The notes: generated by a model from the sequence alone, not told the origin. Positions 1 to 5,544 are shown, counted from the stretch's first letter. The stretch: 11,061 bases of DNA from Neptuniibacter sp. (GCA_030149405.1 JASBRM010000165.1:1-11061), one strand, 5' to 3'. A program made the numbers and translations.

Positions 1-815
1 CTGGGGTTCAGCCCAAGATACCTATGAAAATGGATCACGTATCAAAACGACTAACATTTGCTGGCAATGATAGTGAATATATTCTCAAACCTTCTCCTGA
101 TGGCTTTCCTCATTGTGCTGAGATGGAGCATCTCTGTATGGAGATCAGTCGGGCACTAGGTATTGATACTGCGTTGTGTGGATTAGTAAGGTTTTCTGAT
201 GGTGAATTGGCATACATCACCAAACGTTTCGATCGTACATCTCAAGGGAAACTGCACCAAGAGGACCTTTGTTCTTTATCCGATAAACCGACATCAGAGA
301 AATATAACAGCACCTATGAAGAAGCAGGTCGAGAATTGTTGCTTGCTACAGGAGGCCAATTATCTGTCCAGTGCGATTATTTTCTGCGTGTTCTGAGTGC
401 TTACCTGATAGGGAATGATGATTGTCATCTAAAAAACTTCAGTGTTTTACGATTACCAGGCAACACTGGCTTAACCTATGATTCCTTAACCCCAAACTAT
501 GACTGCTTGTGTACTGAATTCTATGGATCAAGTGCCTTTGGGCTGCTTGCAATGCCGCTATTAGAGCAGGAGCTGAATGGTGAATACTCAGAAGCTTACG
601 AGCACTATGGCTACTATACCAAAACAGACTTTCTGAGTTTCGCGGATGCTATTGGGATAGGCGAGCAACAGGCCATAGAGGTGTTGGAACGGTTGGGTGA
701 AACGCAACAAAAGGTTATGTCCCTGATTGAGGTTTCCTTTATCAGCGATACGCTCAAAGTACAGTTTAAAGCTTTGATTGAAGGACGTTATAGAGCGATT
801 TGTGCTGAGTATTGA
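1..815 (+). CDS. HipA/HipT-like serine/threonine kinase toxin, 5' end outside the window
   Basis: The reading frame is open to the left edge (first full codon at 3) and begins GVQPKIP before the Met codon at 24. GVQPK is a conserved part of the glycine-rich/ATP loop of HipA and HipT kinases, so the Met at 24 is internal and the true start lies upstream. Counting from that Met, visible family motifs are EYILKPSP (19-25, ATP-binding Lys 22), KRFDR (67-71), HQEDLC (78-83), the kinase catalytic stretch GNDDCHLKN (130-138, catalytic Asp 133 and Asn 138) and NYD (158-160, metal-binding Asp 160). HipA kinases phosphorylate aminoacyl-tRNA synthetases (GltX for HipA, TrpS for HipT) and arrest growth. 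The short C-terminal region suggests the HipT (split HipBST) type rather than full HipA. Any HipB or HipS partner would lie to the left, outside the window. The C-terminus looks complete, so this is probably an intact toxin. Confidence 0.88.
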   Translation, partial: GVQPKIPMKMDHVSKRLTFAGNDSEYILKPSPDGFPHCAEMEHLCMEISRALGIDTALCGLVRFSDGELAYITKRFDRTSQGKLHQEDLCSLSDKPTSEKYNSTYEEAGRELLLATGGQLSVQCDYFLRVLSAYLIGNDDCHLKNFSVLRLPGNTGLTYDSLTPNYDCLCTEFYGSSAFGLLAMPLLEQELNGEYSEAYEHYGYYTKTDFLSFADAIGIGEQQAIEVLERLGETQQKVMSLIEVSFISDTLKVQFKALIEGRYRAICAEY

Positions 816-841
816 TTAGTCACATTTCCCCTAGAAACGGA

Positions 842-969
842 AAAGTCCTGAGGAAAAGTTGGAAAATGTCACAAAAGTCGTGGGTAAAAGTTGGGGCTTT
901 GCAAAAAAGTCCTATGAAAAAGTGGGAAATTTGCAAGAAAGTCCTATGAGAAAGTGGCAAATCTATAAT
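842..969. repeat. Four tandem imperfect 32-bp repeats
   Basis: Four contiguous units start at 842, 874, 906 and 938, each exactly 32 bp and each opening with AAAGTC. Units 3 and 4 share AAAGTCCTATGA and an AAAGTGG element about 13 bp further on; units 1 and 2 have AAAGTTGG at the matching place. The last 8-10 bp of each unit vary more (unit 3 ends in TTTGCAAG, unit 2 in TTTGCAAA). The period is not a multiple of three, so this is not a coding repeat. The array lies between the convergent ends of the HipA-like gene and the exonuclease gene. Each unit carrying two half-elements looks like a protein-binding array. One analogue is the serial TnsB-binding sites at Tn7-like transposon ends, which also contain an AAAGTC-type core. 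No transposase gene or clear TGT/ACA terminus is visible here, so its function is open. Confidence 0.85.
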
Positions 970-1039
970 GGCCAATTCGATAATCCAGAGACGACCTAAC
1001 CTTTCTTGCCTGATTTTAAGGCTTTGATTGGGGCGCTTT

Positions 1040-1921
1040 TTACGGTCTGAATAGACCCTCAAGCCGGCTGCTTAACTGCTGTAATAAATCATCAATAAGA
1101 GACAGATCTAGCAAAGGGAGGGTATCTGCGATGTCGAGGTTGATGATTGTGCCGTTATGCTTTTCTGCATAATCAAGTAATTCTGAGCCTTCTAAACATT
1201 CATGCCCAATAACAACGACAAGTTGTGCCTCTTCAAGAACTGTAGTGGTTAACATGCGACTGGACTTCCTAACGCATTCCAACTCGGTCGTATTTATTCC
1301 AAAGGAAAGAGTGTCAAAGCTCTTAGCTTGGCAATCTAACAATGCTTTAAGGCTGCGAGCAGGTCGGAAGGGTGGTTCACTAATACAGTGGATACTGTGA
1401 ATTCCATGTTCTGATAGCGAATCGACAATGTTATTGGCTTTTCTGAGAAGGTTTATAGCATCGGCCATGCGTTTAGCATCAGGGACAGCTCGATGTGGAG
1501 GTGGATTAGCTTTCAGTATCTTGAAGAATGTAGTGAACTGATCTGTAGAAAGTCTATCAAGGAGTTCTCGAATATCTCTAAGAGTAAAGCTCGGTTTAAT
1601 TCTAGCCGCATTGAATAGCGTATTGAGCCACTCACCATCATAGACTGCTGCGTCTGAATAGACATCCTCTGTCCCGAGTTGTTCATTCAGAGCTAAACAA
1701 GCCTGATGAATAGTAATTCCCTGATCCAAGAGTTGAGAGCGAGGGATACCATGGATTTGTTCAGCCTTGAGATCCCAGTGAGTCCATTCTGGAATCGGTT
1801 TAATTAGGAAGGAGCTTTCGTTACCTTCAGTATCAACCCATCCGATTTCTATTGGGTAGCTATCGTCATGGATGCCGCTGGCTTCTATATCTAAAAATGT
1901 GAGGAGTTCTTTTGAGGTCAT
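1040..1921 (-). CDS. DEDDh 3'-5' exonuclease fused to a low-molecular-weight phosphatase-like domain
   Basis: The 293-aa product (start ATG at 1921) opens with an RNase T/DnaQ-type exonuclease domain of about 165 residues. Numbered from the upstream TTG codon at 1933 (+4): FLDIEASG gives Asp15 and Glu17, VYDGEWLNTLF gives Asp99, and PHRAVPD gives His147 and Asp152, so all five DEDDh signatures are present. Residues of about 178-297 resemble the small (about 105 aa) low-molecular-weight protein tyrosine phosphatase-like family: a SFGIN strand, a VLEEAQLVVVIGHE segment like the family's ADLIFVMEKxH, and INLDIADTLPLLDLSLIDDLL like its LDIPDDYxYMDPxLxxLL. The P-loop position reads CISEPPFR, Cys-x6-Arg rather than the catalytic Cys-x5-Arg, so phosphatase activity is doubtful. 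The ATG at 1921 overlaps the upstream TGA as TGATG, implying translational coupling; this is preferred to the TTG at 1933. It is the second gene of an operon with a LexA-type promoter. Its substrate is unknown. Confidence 0.85.
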   Translation of the reverse strand: MTSKELLTFLDIEASGIHDDSYPIEIGWVDTEGNESSFLIKPIPEWTHWDLKAEQIHGIPRSQLLDQGITIHQACLALNEQLGTEDVYSDAAVYDGEWLNTLFNAARIKPSFTLRDIRELLDRLSTDQFTTFFKILKANPPPHRAVPDAKRMADAINLLRKANNIVDSLSEHGIHSIHCISEPPFRPARSLKALLDCQAKSFDTLSFGINTTELECVRKSSRMLTTTVLEEAQLVVVIGHECLEGSELLDYAEKHNGTIINLDIADTLPLLDLSLIDDLLQQLSSRLEGLFRP

Positions 1922-2148
1922 CAGTGCAGCCAAGCTTCTTTCATGAGATACGATTCTAGATCAGTAGGTTCTGTGGCGGACTGGAGTGCAGCATCAATAA
2001 CATCAGAGGGGATATCTTGTGCATAGGCAACCGCGATAATGGGGATGATTCGATCGAGCCTTCCGAGATCAATGAAGTGAACATCTTTGGGATATTTTTG
2101 GATGGTGTGGATGGCTTGGGTATAAGCAACTATATCTAATGAGGACAT
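1921..2148 (-). CDS. SOS-operon small protein of unknown function (75 aa)
   Basis: I do not recognise this family. The frame could open at 2226 (101 aa), but the ATG at 2148 is preferred for three reasons. A sigma70-like promoter and a LexA box occupy 2165-2206, inside the longer reading. An AAGAGA ribosome-binding site (2156-2161) sits 7 nt before this ATG. The ATG at 2226 has no convincing ribosome-binding site. The resulting protein (MSSLDIVAYTQAIHTI...) looks soluble and mostly helical, with an IIPIIAVAYAQDIP segment and an acidic C-terminus ending KEAWLH; there is no signal peptide or metal motif. Its stop codon overlaps the exonuclease start (TGATG), so the two are probably co-translated. 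Small size and tight coupling to a nuclease would fit a partner, inhibitor or adaptor subunit; this is inference only. Confidence 0.7.
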   Translation of the reverse strand: MSSLDIVAYTQAIHTIQKYPKDVHFIDLGRLDRIIPIIAVAYAQDIPSDVIDAALQSATEPTDLESYLMKEAWLH

Positions 2149-2164
2149 GGCTTTTTCTCTTGAT

Positions 2165-2180
2165 GTGTATATATATACAG
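2165..2180 (-). promoter_or_regulatory. LexA (SOS) box
   Basis: Read on the minus strand this is CTGTATATATATACAC, preceded by TA. The gammaproteobacterial LexA consensus is TACTGTATATATATACAG, so 15 of the 16 core bases match and only the last G is C. It directly overlaps the downstream edge of the -10 element (2179-2184), a classic repressor position. It predicts DNA-damage induction of the 75-aa gene and the exonuclease gene. The binding itself is inferred, but the match is strong. Confidence 0.8.
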
Positions 2181-2206
2181 TATAGGCTCGCTCTAAATAT
2201 TGGCAA
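2179..2206 (-). promoter_or_regulatory. Sigma70-like promoter of the SOS exonuclease operon
   Basis: On the minus strand there is a -35 TTGCCA (2201-2206, 5/6 to TTGACA), a 16-nt spacer and a -10 TATACT (2179-2184, 5/6 to TATAAT). The expected transcription start falls inside the LexA box, about 25 nt before the ATG at 2148. Both promoter and operator lie between that ATG and the alternative upstream start at 2226, which supports the shorter gene model. Confidence 0.7.
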
Positions 2207-2285
2207 ATATCCTGAGCAATAAACATAGCTACAGCAGTTATAATTAAGGGTATGTAAGCAAACTCAAATCGATACTAGAAATACA

Positions 2286-2486
2286 ATGAACGACAATTTA
2301 TCCGAATGGCTTCAGGGTCTATCCCCCCAACAGCTTGAACTTGTTAAAAGCAGGCTAGATGAACTAATCGCAGAAAAGAAATCGCGTGTAGCAAACCCTG
2401 GAGCTGCATCATTGGATGATCTTGCTTCATCTCTAGGGCTGGATTTGACTGGGTTGTCTCGAGACGTTAATCGTAAACTACGTTGA
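2286..2486 (+). CDS. Small hypothetical protein (66 aa)
   Basis: I do not recognise the family. The protein begins MNDNLSEWLQGLSPQQLELVKSRLDELIAEKKS, a charged amphipathic helical stretch of coiled-coil or oligomerisation character. A linker and a second short helical segment (SLDDLASSLGLDLTGLSRDVNRKLR) follow. There are no Cys residues and no membrane segment. It is transcribed divergently from the SOS operon; a TATAAT hexamer at 2239-2244 could be its -10, though no good -35 is visible. The ribosome-binding site is weak (TAGAAATACA before the ATG), so start and expression are uncertain. The stop codon overlaps a possible TTG-initiated ORF in the -1 frame. It could be a small DNA-binding or regulatory protein. 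Confidence 0.55.
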   Translation: MNDNLSEWLQGLSPQQLELVKSRLDELIAEKKSRVANPGAASLDDLASSLGLDLTGLSRDVNRKLR

Positions 2487-2611
2487 TTGGTTGGCTTAAA
2501 TTACCGTATTTACTGCAACATGGTCAGCTCCAATACTTCCCGGAAGTCTGGCAACTGACAAAAGAAGTACAAGATCTCTGCCGGAAATGGGTATTGAATG
2601 TTGGCCGTTAA
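2483..2611 (+). CDS. Possible 42-aa ORF coupled to the upstream 66-aa gene
   Basis: A TTG at 2483-2485 overlaps the upstream stop codon TGA (2484-2486) and opens a 42-aa frame ending in TAA at 2609-2611. The peptide reads IGWLKLPYLLQHGQLQYF, then a charged helical part (QLTKEVQDLCRKW). Its composition is protein-like, with four Trp, amphipathic helices and no rare-residue runs, rather than random out-of-frame noise. It may be (a) a translationally coupled small gene, (b) the second half of a gene split by a frameshift from the 66-aa frame, which it follows in the -1 phase, or (c) chance. There is no separate ribosome-binding site. The gap between the 66-aa gene and the next gene is otherwise unexplained. 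Confidence 0.35.
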   Translation: MIGWLKLPYLLQHGQLQYFPEVWQLTKEVQDLCRKWVLNVGR

Positions 2612-2643
2612 ATTATAGTTTTTGTTTAGAAGGGGGGATTCTT

Positions 2644-2940
2644 ATGGAAATTAAAGGACTCCAACAAGTTGAAACCATTATAGATGTACGTTGTGACCTT
2701 TGTGGTGACAGCTGCAAGCAAGAAACTGATGACACTCAAAGCTTGGAATTTGGCACATTAAAAGCAAACTGGGGCTATGCCTCAAGGCATGATGGGGAAA
2801 GCTACAACATCCATCTTTGCGAAGGCTGCTTTTTCCAGACGTTAGCCAATTTGAGAGAAGCCCATAGGGGCATTCGAATGTTTGATAAGGATCATCATCC
2901 CTTTACTGGCACTGAAACGGACCCTCTTGCAGAAAAATAA
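2644..2940 (+). CDS. Small Cys-pair (putative zinc-binding) hypothetical protein (98 aa)
   Basis: The start at 2644 is chosen because AAGGGGGG (2630-2637) lies 6 nt before this ATG and the conserved-looking part of the protein begins there; an in-frame ATG at 2587 has no such site. The protein has two Cys pairs, CDLC (17-20) and CEGC (59-62), plus Cys24, spaced like a single zinc-knuckle or rubredoxin-like site. Between them lies FGTLKANWGYASRHDGESYNIHLCE, matching a pattern I recall from widespread uncharacterised bacterial proteins (FATLxAxWGYxSxHDGExxxxHLCExCFxxTL). Function is unknown. It is soluble and has no signal peptide. Transcription probably ends at the hairpin at 3098-3134. Confidence 0.8.
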   Translation: MEIKGLQQVETIIDVRCDLCGDSCKQETDDTQSLEFGTLKANWGYASRHDGESYNIHLCEGCFFQTLANLREAHRGIRMFDKDHHPFTGTETDPLAEK

Positions 2941-3097
2941 AGAACAGATATCGCAACTGCTTTTTAGAAGCCTCGTATAGCTAAGTTATAACTTTTCATC
3001 GCGCCCAAGGCTGTTAGGCAATATTTTACGGCAGTGAAGAGAGATACTGTTTCAATCCTGATTCAATCTTCTTTATATTTGTAGATTCCATGCTCAG

Positions 3098-3134
3098 AAA
3101 AGCCCTGTTGCGTGTATGCGTTCAGGGCTTTTTT
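3098..3134 (+). terminator. Rho-independent terminator
   Basis: AAAAGCCCTG (3098-3107) pairs perfectly with CAGGGCTTTT (3123-3132) across a 15-nt loop and ends in a six-T run (3129-3134). The A-run on the left arm lets it also act on the minus strand, so it may serve both the 98-aa gene (plus, ends 2940) and the exonuclease gene (minus, ends 3180). The rest of 2941-3179 shows no gene. Confidence 0.85.
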
Positions 3135-3179
3135 CTTGGTACTGAATTCCTGATGCAAATCGTGTATGGGCAATTACAG

Positions 3180-3776
3180 CTATTCAGTCTGAAGAAATAT
3201 GTACGGAAGTAGCTTAACGATATTATGCACATCAGCTAGGCTCCGATGTTGATCGCCAACTAGGTCAAGCCCCTTTAGTTCAAATGCTTTTCTCATACCT
3301 ACTTGAGGTTTAATCCTCTGACTTTTCGCGAATCCTTTTTTTAAGTTCAGCGTCATTTCGGGGCTAAAATCATCTAGGTCGTGATGTTTACAGTCTATAT
3401 TTATCTGGACAAGATCGTACGCGCCCCAAGAACAAAATACGTAATCTGCTGTGGGAGAGGGCAACCAAGCGACAAATTTTTCAAAAACAGCACTAAAGGG
3501 CTGAGCCTGGCTGACCTGCTCTTGATTTATCCCCGTAAGGTTTATGCAAAAATCACTCACAGTAGGATGTAGAATAGGGCGAACAAGGCAGTTAAACTCG
3601 CTAATAACTTCAAAGCTTTTAGCGCAAACTAGGACCGCTCCCAACTCGATAATCTCTCTCTCATCAGGAGGAATGGATCCATCTTCAGTGCAGGTGTGTT
3701 CAACATCTACGATCAGAAGATACCTCTTAGTATCTAAAATGTGTTTCATACCATCTGCTGTGTATTCAACGTGCAT
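3180..3776 (-). CDS. ERI-1/KapD-like DEDDh 3'-5' exonuclease
   Basis: The 198-aa product is a single DEDDh exonuclease domain of the ERI-1/KapD subgroup. Visible motifs are LIVDVEHTC (Asp24, Glu26), the family block EREIIELGAVLV (39-50), LVRPILHPTVSDFCINLTGINQEQV (64-88), CSWGAYD (115-121, Asp121) and HRSLADVHNI (177-186, His177 and Asp182). Enzymes of this group trim single-stranded 3' ends of RNA, and some act on DNA. The start at 3776 has only a weak GGA upstream; an ATG at 3749 is a possible alternative, since the catalytic domain begins near residue 20. It is a single-gene minus-strand unit, unrelated in detail to the other exonuclease at 1040-1921, and its physiological substrate is not evident. 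Confidence 0.88.
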   Translation of the reverse strand: MHVEYTADGMKHILDTKRYLLIVDVEHTCTEDGSIPPDEREIIELGAVLVCAKSFEVISEFNCLVRPILHPTVSDFCINLTGINQEQVSQAQPFSAVFEKFVAWLPSPTADYVFCSWGAYDLVQINIDCKHHDLDDFSPEMTLNLKKGFAKSQRIKPQVGMRKAFELKGLDLVGDQHRSLADVHNIVKLLPYIFLQTE

Positions 3777-3856
3777 CAGTTAATCCGCGCTGGTTTTGAA
3801 TAGGGTATACATTTTCGCATCTCAGAGGTTTTGACTCGTTAATTTCTTTGTAGCAC

Positions 3857-3893
3857 ATCAAGGGCTTCAGGTGGTCCTGAAAAATGCCTTGAT
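3857..3893. repeat. Two-part stem-loop
   Basis: An outer 7-bp stem, ATCAAGG (3857-3863) with CCTTGAT (3887-3893), encloses an inner 6-bp stem, TTCAGG (3866-3871) with CCTGAA (3876-3881). The loop is TGGT and a small asymmetric bulge separates the stems. No T-run follows on either strand, so it is unlikely to be an intrinsic terminator. It might be a REP-like element, part of a small RNA, or a recombination-related hairpin. Confidence 0.6.
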
Positions 3894-3930
3894 TGTTGCG
3901 AAGACCTGTAACCATATGATTTTTTCAGAA

Positions 3931-3961
3931 GTTAACCCTAAAAGAATATTTCAGGGTTAAC
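3931..3961. repeat. 9-bp perfect inverted repeat with 13-bp spacer
   Basis: GTTAACCCT (3931-3939) and AGGGTTAAC (3953-3961) flank an AT-rich 13-bp spacer. The symmetry suits a dimeric regulator or recombinase site. No T-run follows, so termination is unlikely. It lies about 155-185 bp from the adjacent gene starts. Confidence 0.6.
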
Positions 3962-4193
3962 CCATCTATAAACAGATACGCTGGAAATTTGCCTGTGCAG
4001 TAGATCGCCTTGCGGTTTTTCAAATCATGTACTATGTTTATTGCTACGGCACAGAGCCAACGCAGCATCAGCGTAAAACTGTGGAATAACCTTCGGCGCT
4101 TCATGAAAATTTTATTGTTGCCGCCCTCGAGTAACAAACGATGCCGACGTCTTTAGATGTCAGAGTGCGATCAACAACAATAGGATTTTTATC

Positions 4194-4931
4194 ATGACCA
4201 TTTATGCTTACGATACTGCTCGAATTATATCTGCAGGCGGATTCAAAATAGCTTCCCTACTTTTTCACAGGAAAGTTCGTTCAGACCTAGACTTGTCATT
4301 ATCTCAGTTACGAGAGAGCCTAGCTAGGGCAATGGGATTTAGTGATTACCATGGGTTGAAAAATAATGACTCGCTAATCATTGAGAACGACAGGATGCTA
4401 GAGGCTTTGGATATACCTAAATCCGCGAAAGAGATTTTGTTTGAGTTTTTCTTCTGTAGTCACTTCATAAATACTGGTAGCGAAAATACTCTATGTCTTG
4501 CTGTTAAAGGACTAGGAGCAGAGGAAAGTTATGTTTCTCCACATCCTTATGTTGATCACGGCCAAGGTCTTTATCGTGAAGATTTTGACTATATACCGTT
4601 AGGTAAAGGGGTGGCACTGCCGTTGGACGATTGGAAGGCTTTCGTTGATGAAGTTAAAACAGAGCTTAAACAATCGGTGGGTTCTGATTCAGACTCAGTG
4701 TGTGAAGACATTGTGCATCGATTCAACCAAATAGAGACAGTTCAGTCGTATTTTGATCCTGACTCGTATATTAGTAATTACCCTGAATTGGAAAAGGTCT
4801 TTGCGGAAAACCAGAGTAAATCAGGTATCAGGAAGGCTCTTGCTGAGTGGTATTCGCTCGAAGATGATTTTTCTACCCCTTTGAGTGATCTGATCTCGTT
4901 TTGTGAAGAGGGGTTGGGCTTGTCGTCCTGA
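4194..4931 (+). CDS. Unrecognised protein (245 aa) with an N-terminal LSxSQxxE-type helical motif
   Basis: I cannot assign this protein a function. AGGA at 4182-4185, 8 nt before the ATG, supports the start. Residues about 34-56 (LSLSQLRESLARAMGFSDYH followed by GLK) resemble a short helical motif (LSHSQALExxARxxGxxxW) found at the N-terminus of various plasmid- and phage-borne proteins of unknown function. Downstream is a hydrophobic helix (AKEILFEFFFCSHFIN, about 78-93), an acidic middle with YVDHGQGLYREDFDYIPLGKG (about 118-138), and helical segments to the C-terminus. There is no signal peptide, clear transmembrane helix or metal site. It is monocistronic, flanked by a hairpin-rich region upstream and a hairpin at 4944-4966 downstream. 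Context with toxin and nuclease genes suggests accessory DNA, but no activity can be inferred. Confidence 0.75.
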   Translation: MTIYAYDTARIISAGGFKIASLLFHRKVRSDLDLSLSQLRESLARAMGFSDYHGLKNNDSLIIENDRMLEALDIPKSAKEILFEFFFCSHFINTGSENTLCLAVKGLGAEESYVSPHPYVDHGQGLYREDFDYIPLGKGVALPLDDWKAFVDEVKTELKQSVGSDSDSVCEDIVHRFNQIETVQSYFDPDSYISNYPELEKVFAENQSKSGIRKALAEWYSLEDDFSTPLSDLISFCEEGLGLSS

Positions 4932-4943
4932 TCTTTTGACTTG

Positions 4944-4966
4944 CAGAGCAGCCCAGGGTTGCTCTG
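4944..4966 (+). terminator. Hairpin after the 245-aa gene, probable terminator
   Basis: CAGAGCA (4944-4950) pairs with TGCTCTG (4960-4966), and the inner GCCC and GGGT can add further pairs. It begins 12 nt after the stop codon at 4931. The following sequence (ACCTTTAGACC) has only a short T-run, so termination is likely but not certain. Confidence 0.5.
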
Positions 4967-5017
4967 ACCTTTAGACCTAAGGAAACTCTCTTAATTGAGA
5001 AGCATTACTTAAGGTCG

Positions 5018-5031
5018 TAATCACGTGATTA
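5018..5031. promoter_or_regulatory. Perfect 14-bp palindrome, candidate operator
   Basis: TAATCACGTGATTA is a perfect palindrome with a CACGTG centre. It ends 63 nt before the start codon of the RelB/DinJ-like antitoxin. Ribbon-helix-helix antitoxins autorepress by binding short palindromes upstream of their genes, so this is a natural candidate; binding is inferred. Confidence 0.5.
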
Positions 5032-5094
5032 TGATTGCGAATAATTACTATTTGGTTGTTCGAAACAAACCTTGTGCTTTGGTGTTGAATGATA

Positions 5095-5262
5095 ATGACG
5101 AAATTGGATAACAACATAACTGCATCACCAATGAAAGATGGTATTGTGAGTGCGGGCTTGAATGGTGCGACAAAAGAAGAAGCTGAAAAGGTGCTTAAAG
5201 GTTTAGGGTTGTCTATGTCCGATGCTATCTACATTGGCTTACATCCAAATTACTCGGTTTAA
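5095..5262 (+). CDS. RelB/DinJ-family antitoxin, short form (55 aa), no toxin partner visible
   Basis: The 55-aa frame contains the family pattern MKDGIVSAGLN, then ATKEEAEKVLKGLGLSMSDAI (25-45). This matches the ribbon-helix-helix DNA-binding half of RelB/DinJ antitoxins (VRARIDEETKxxAExVLxxLGLSxSDAI). Full-length family members run 80-90 residues with a C-terminal toxin-binding tail. Here the protein ends right after the second helix in HPNYSV, so the tail is missing. There is no good ribosome-binding site before the ATG at 5095; the ATG at 5131 (Met13) is the position where DinJ-like proteins often begin. No RelE/YafQ-like toxin frame follows in 5263-5540. It is most likely an orphan or decaying antitoxin, though it could still bind DNA through the palindrome at 5018-5031. 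Confidence 0.7.
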   Translation: MTKLDNNITASPMKDGIVSAGLNGATKEEAEKVLKGLGLSMSDAIYIGLHPNYSV

Positions 5263-5544
5263 GACATGTTAATCGCAGTGATGAATAACGGTACACTAAC
5301 TTCTACATTCTATTAGAGTGTGTAACTAGAAAGGGGCCTAAGAGTGGAGCAATCTATAATATTCTAGAGCTGTACCTCAATCTTTGACCTGTATTCGATT
5401 AAGTTGCAAAAGCCTATCACTTTTCACTGTACTACAACTAATGGGTTTATACGTGAAATCCACGTTAATACGCAATTAATATGACTTATGTAAGTATGTA
5501 GCGCGTTGGATGACTGCTAACAGTTTATGGCTACCTATGCATAG
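5263..5544. other. Gene-poor stretch
   Basis: No frame with protein-like composition was found on either strand. A recognisable toxin gene expected after the antitoxin is absent; only short frames occur. The only structure noted is a minor hairpin, ACGTG (5451-5455) with CACGT (5461-5465). This is probably degraded DNA at the junction between the accessory region and the operon. Confidence 0.6.

Larger units (their letters stand above)
3777..4193. other. 417-bp divergent intergenic region with hairpins, no convincing gene
   Basis: This region separates the minus-strand exonuclease from the plus-strand 245-aa gene. A 70-codon minus-strand frame (3925-4137) lacks a ribosome-binding site and runs through an inverted repeat, so I do not call it. 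The region holds a stem-loop at 3857-3893, a 9-bp inverted repeat at 3931-3961, and an imperfect palindrome at 4146-4161 (GACGTC-TTTA-GATGTC), 32 nt before the next start, which could be an operator. No clear promoter was identified. Confidence 0.6.

Noticed and set aside
842..969. CRISPR array
   Set aside because: The units are contiguous and diverge throughout; there is no invariant 28-37 bp repeat separated by unique spacers, and no cas genes are nearby.
820..1062. 80-codon minus-strand frame across the tandem repeats
   Set aside because: It is a read-through of the 32-bp repeats (Phe/Leu-rich, no ribosome-binding site) and overlaps the end of the exonuclease gene.
1922..1933. TTG start at 1933 for the exonuclease gene
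   Set aside because: It would overlap the upstream gene by 13 nt; the ATG at 1921 gives a TGATG coupling and a normal domain boundary.
3925..4137. 70-codon minus-strand frame
   Set aside because: It has no ribosome-binding site and no recognisable pattern, and its 3' end runs through a perfect inverted repeat; it is probably chance.
2941..4193. Integron attC sites suggested by GTTAGGC and GTTAAC-type motifs
   Set aside because: No paired R'/R'' core structure was found, and the flanking genes point in mixed directions unlike a cassette array.
5263..5544. RelE/YafQ-like toxin gene after the antitoxin
   Set aside because: No frame in this stretch exceeds a short length or shows toxin motifs.
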